DNA of 64,000 nucleotides from Theocolax elegans (Eukaryota; Arthropoda; Insecta; Hymenoptera; Cerocephalidae): contig CM047427.1 in assembly GCA_026168455.1 (NCBI GenBank), positions 64,360,162 through 64,424,161 of the forward strand. The letters are read 5' to 3'. A program made the position numbers and the translations under genes. The notes beneath the pieces are model-generated. The model was given only the letters and a program-made list of their open reading frames with translations, made no database searches and had not been told where the DNA came from. Position 1 is the stretch's first letter. Each line of letters opens with the position of its first letter. Below are positions 61,316-64,000 of this stretch, piece by piece.

Positions 61316-62681
61316 CGTAAATTTCCATTTATAAATGTAGTGTCAACTTCGTTAAAAACTAAACTACACTTGATACCTAGGGTTCTTTCCTTATCGATAC
61401 AGCGTAATCCAATTATCTAGTAAAAACTGTTTTCGTAAAGTTGACATTTTTTCGGAATATATATATGTTTCGATTAAACCAACTGATACTTTCACCCTTG
61501 ATCTACTTTTCATAGATCACGAATTCACGTATTTTGTGCAATTAATGAGCCGAGTACTAAACACGTGACAGTGGCATTAAATATTCAGGAAATAGCTATT
61601 CTGCAGCTTGAACAAAGGATTATGGAATTAAACGATCACTTGGCATAATTGACAAAACAAACTTTTATGTCAAAAATATTCCTGATTAATTGCCGACAGT
61701 TGATCTAATAAATATCTTAAAATAACATTGGTGCAAATGAAATGTTTGGGAAATTGCGCGGTGTTGCTGTTAAAAATTATTAGTGCGCATATCGTGCATT
61801 ACATTGTATTATTATTTTCCTGAAATGATTGAACTACTTTTCAGTTGAAATTATCAATTGAACTGCGAAGCAAGTAAGACTCGGGGAATCAATAAACGAG
61901 TGAAAACGTAAAAAATAACGAGTCAAGAGAAATTGTAAGACATTAATGAAACAAGAAGATTATGAGTTGAAAAATATGAAAAATGCCTTGAAAGAGCTTG
62001 CTTATCGTCTCTCCGAGAAACCCAAAGAAAAAGGAGATCTGCGGGTTGCCGGCAATTTATCAACACTTTCTCTCCTCCGTGACCTTTCTGAGAAAAAATC
62101 GACCAGTACCTCCTCACCTAGATCGAAGGATTTTGAGATGACTTTTGGAAGATTCCGCGAGCCTATCGCCATTCGTCCAAGCGATTTATCGACCGATAAC
62201 TGTCGCGTGCCTCGACTAGTGGTCTGCCGCGTGCACAAAGTCATCGATGCGTTCGCGCGCCCCCGCGAGCCTTGACAAATTGCCTCAGAGAAATTGCCGA
62301 CTTCCTTTCCTTCCTTGTTCTTTATTCCACACCCGTTTTCACTCGCGAATTTGTAAGCTACTACATTCTTTCGAATAATTTATCGTGTGAAATTTAAATG
62401 ATGTCAAATATTTCTAGGTGAGCTCGCCATGTACGATACCGTTTTTTTTTTTCGTTATAATATAATTAGAATTTATTCTTATTTTGTATTTTACTCTGTG
62501 TATCAATTGCATCTTTAGAAAAATGTGTCTCAAATCGGATTGTACATACTTTTGCAACCTTACATTTAGCCAGAATTTGTGTTCCTCTGGACGTAAAGTG
62601 CTATGGTAAACGATCGAATCGATACTTTTCTATGCAGAGTCTATGTAGTTGAAAAATATGAATTACAAGAATCCCTGGTGG
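61316..62681. repeat. Tandem duplication 4, copy 1 (1366 bp)
   Basis: Direct repeat of the sequence from 62682 to the window end. It includes a CpG-richer segment at about 61990-62345. There a 109-codon plus frame (61946-62275) overlaps an 80-codon minus frame (62002-62244). The plus frame is charged (Lys, Glu, Arg), starts at ATG and has no family I recognise; it is at best a weak small-protein candidate. Confidence 0.9.
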
Positions 62682-64000
62682 CGTAAATTTCCATTTATAA
62701 ATGTAGTGTCAACTTCGTTAAAAACTAAACTACACTTGATACCTAGGGTTCTTTCCTTATCGATACAGCGTAATCCAATTATCTAGTAAAAACTGTTTTC
62801 GTAAAGTTGACATTTTTTCGGAATATATATATGTTTCGATTAAACCAACTGATACTTTCACCCTTGATCTACTTTTCATAGATCACGAATTCACGTATTT
62901 TGTGCAATTAATGAGCCGAGTACTAAACACGTGACAGTGGCATTAAATATTCAGGAAATAGCTATTCTGCAGCTTGAACAAAGGATTATGGAATTAAACG
63001 ATCACTTGGCATAATTGACAAAACAAACTTTTATGTCAAAAATATTCCTGATTAATTGCCGACAGTTGATCTAATAAATATCTTAAAATAACATTGGTGC
63101 AAATGAAATGTTTGGGAAATTGCGCGGTGTTGCTGTTAAAAATTATTAGTGCGCATATCGTGCATTACATTGTATTATTATTTTCCTGAAATGATTGAAC
63201 TACTTTTCAGTTGAAATTATCAATTGAACTGCGAAGCAAGTAAGACTCGGGGAATCAATAAACGAGTGAAAACGTAAAAAATAACGAGTCAAGAGAAATT
63301 GTAAGACATTAATGAAACAAGAAGATTATGAGTTGAAAAATATGAAAAATGCCTTGAAAGAGCTTGCTTATCGTCTCTCCGAGAAACCCAAAGAAAAAGG
63401 AGATCTGCGGGTTGCCGGCAATTTATCAACACTTTCTCTCCTCCGTGACCTTTCTGAGAAAAAATCGACCAGTACCTCCTCACCTAGATCGAAGGATTTT
63501 GAGATGACTTTTGGAAGATTCCGCGAGCCTATCGCCATTCGTCCAAGCGATTTATCGACCGATAACTGTCGCGTGCCTCGACTAGTGGTCTGCCGCGTGC
63601 ACAAAGTCATCGATGCGTTCGCGCGCCCCCGCGAGCCTTGACAAATTGCCTCAGAGAAATTGCCGACTTCCTTTTCCTTCCTTGTTCTTTATTCCACACC
63701 CGTTTTCACTCGCGAATTTGTAAGCTACTACATTCTTTCGAATAATTTATCGTGTGAAATTTAAATGATGTCAAATATTTTCTAGGTGAGCTCGCCATGT
63801 ACGATACCGTTTTTTTTTTTTCGTTATAATATAATTAGAATTTATTCTTATTTTGTATTTTACTCTGTGTATCAATTGCATCTTTAGAAAAATGTGTCTC
63901 AAATCGGATTGTACATACTTTTGCAACCTTACATTTAGCCAGAATTTGTGTTCCTCTGGACGTAAAGTGCTATGGTAAACGATCGAATCGATACTTTTCT
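62682..64000. repeat. Tandem duplication 4, copy 2 (cut by window end)
   Basis: The copies differ by three single-base insertions in homopolymer runs (for example CCTTTTCC against CCTTTCC) and by no substitution that I found. The offset grows from 1366 to 1369. The 109-codon frame recurs unchanged at 63312-63641. The right boundary lies beyond the window. Confidence 0.9.

Noticed and set aside
1..64000. CRISPR arrays, rRNA genes, operons, bacterial or phage genes
   Set aside because: No regularly spaced short repeats, no rRNA-like sequence, no ribosome-binding-site/ORF organisation; the window is eukaryotic.

Overview
This is eukaryotic nuclear DNA, most likely from an insect and probably an ant or another hymenopteran. 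The background is very AT-rich and gene-poor. It is broken by short CpG-rich blocks of 150-900 bp that are not CpG-depleted. Intron-type splice signals, insect-type core promoter motifs (TCAGTT initiators) and many small non-autonomous DNA elements are present. There is no operon, no CRISPR array and no rRNA. Nearly all six-frame ORFs are chance frames in AT-rich or low-complexity DNA. The species assignment is inference.

Gene content. The one segment I accept as protein-coding is a 268-nt plus-strand exon at 41805-42072. It encodes a 90-residue basic, Ser/His-rich N-terminus and ends in phase 1 at a GTCAGT donor. A likely non-coding exon at 13478-13762 has a good acceptor and a GTAAGA donor. 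Joined directly to the coding exon it places an in-frame TAA 18 nt before the junction, so ATG 41805 would be the true start. A CpG-rich block at 9.2-10.86 kb may hold the first exon. The gene would then run across most of the window, with a 28 kb first-coding-side intron and a further intron of more than 20 kb leaving the right end. I do not recognise the protein family. A juxtaposed acceptor/donor (TTTCAG|GTAAGT) at 55350/55351, with a second GTAAGT 50 nt later, looks like a recursive-splicing ratchet point inside that long intron.

Repeats dominate. Elements with inverted repeats, including long foldbacks, lie at 507-737, 2343-2875, 4994-5884, 6533-7215, 7892-8125, 23264-23457 (copied at 25663-25856), 29701-30100, 34490-34718 and 56141-56506. 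Several are related: the 2343 and 4994 elements share ends and interior; a one-armed relative of the 6533 foldback is at 24626 and 27026; the 7892 and 34490 elements share termini and size. A complete tRNA-derived SINE with a 15-bp target-site duplication is at 46336-46551.

Four head-to-tail duplications occur: 15195-20503 (2.65 kb unit), 22857-27355 (complex, five blocks), 56785-60261 (1.74 kb unit) and 61316-64000 (1.37 kb unit, cut by the window end). Copies differ mainly by short length changes, often in homopolymers, with divergence concentrated at some edges. Unmerged overlaps in a draft assembly are a serious alternative to real tandem duplication. Two of the duplicated units carry CpG-rich, promoter-like blocks.
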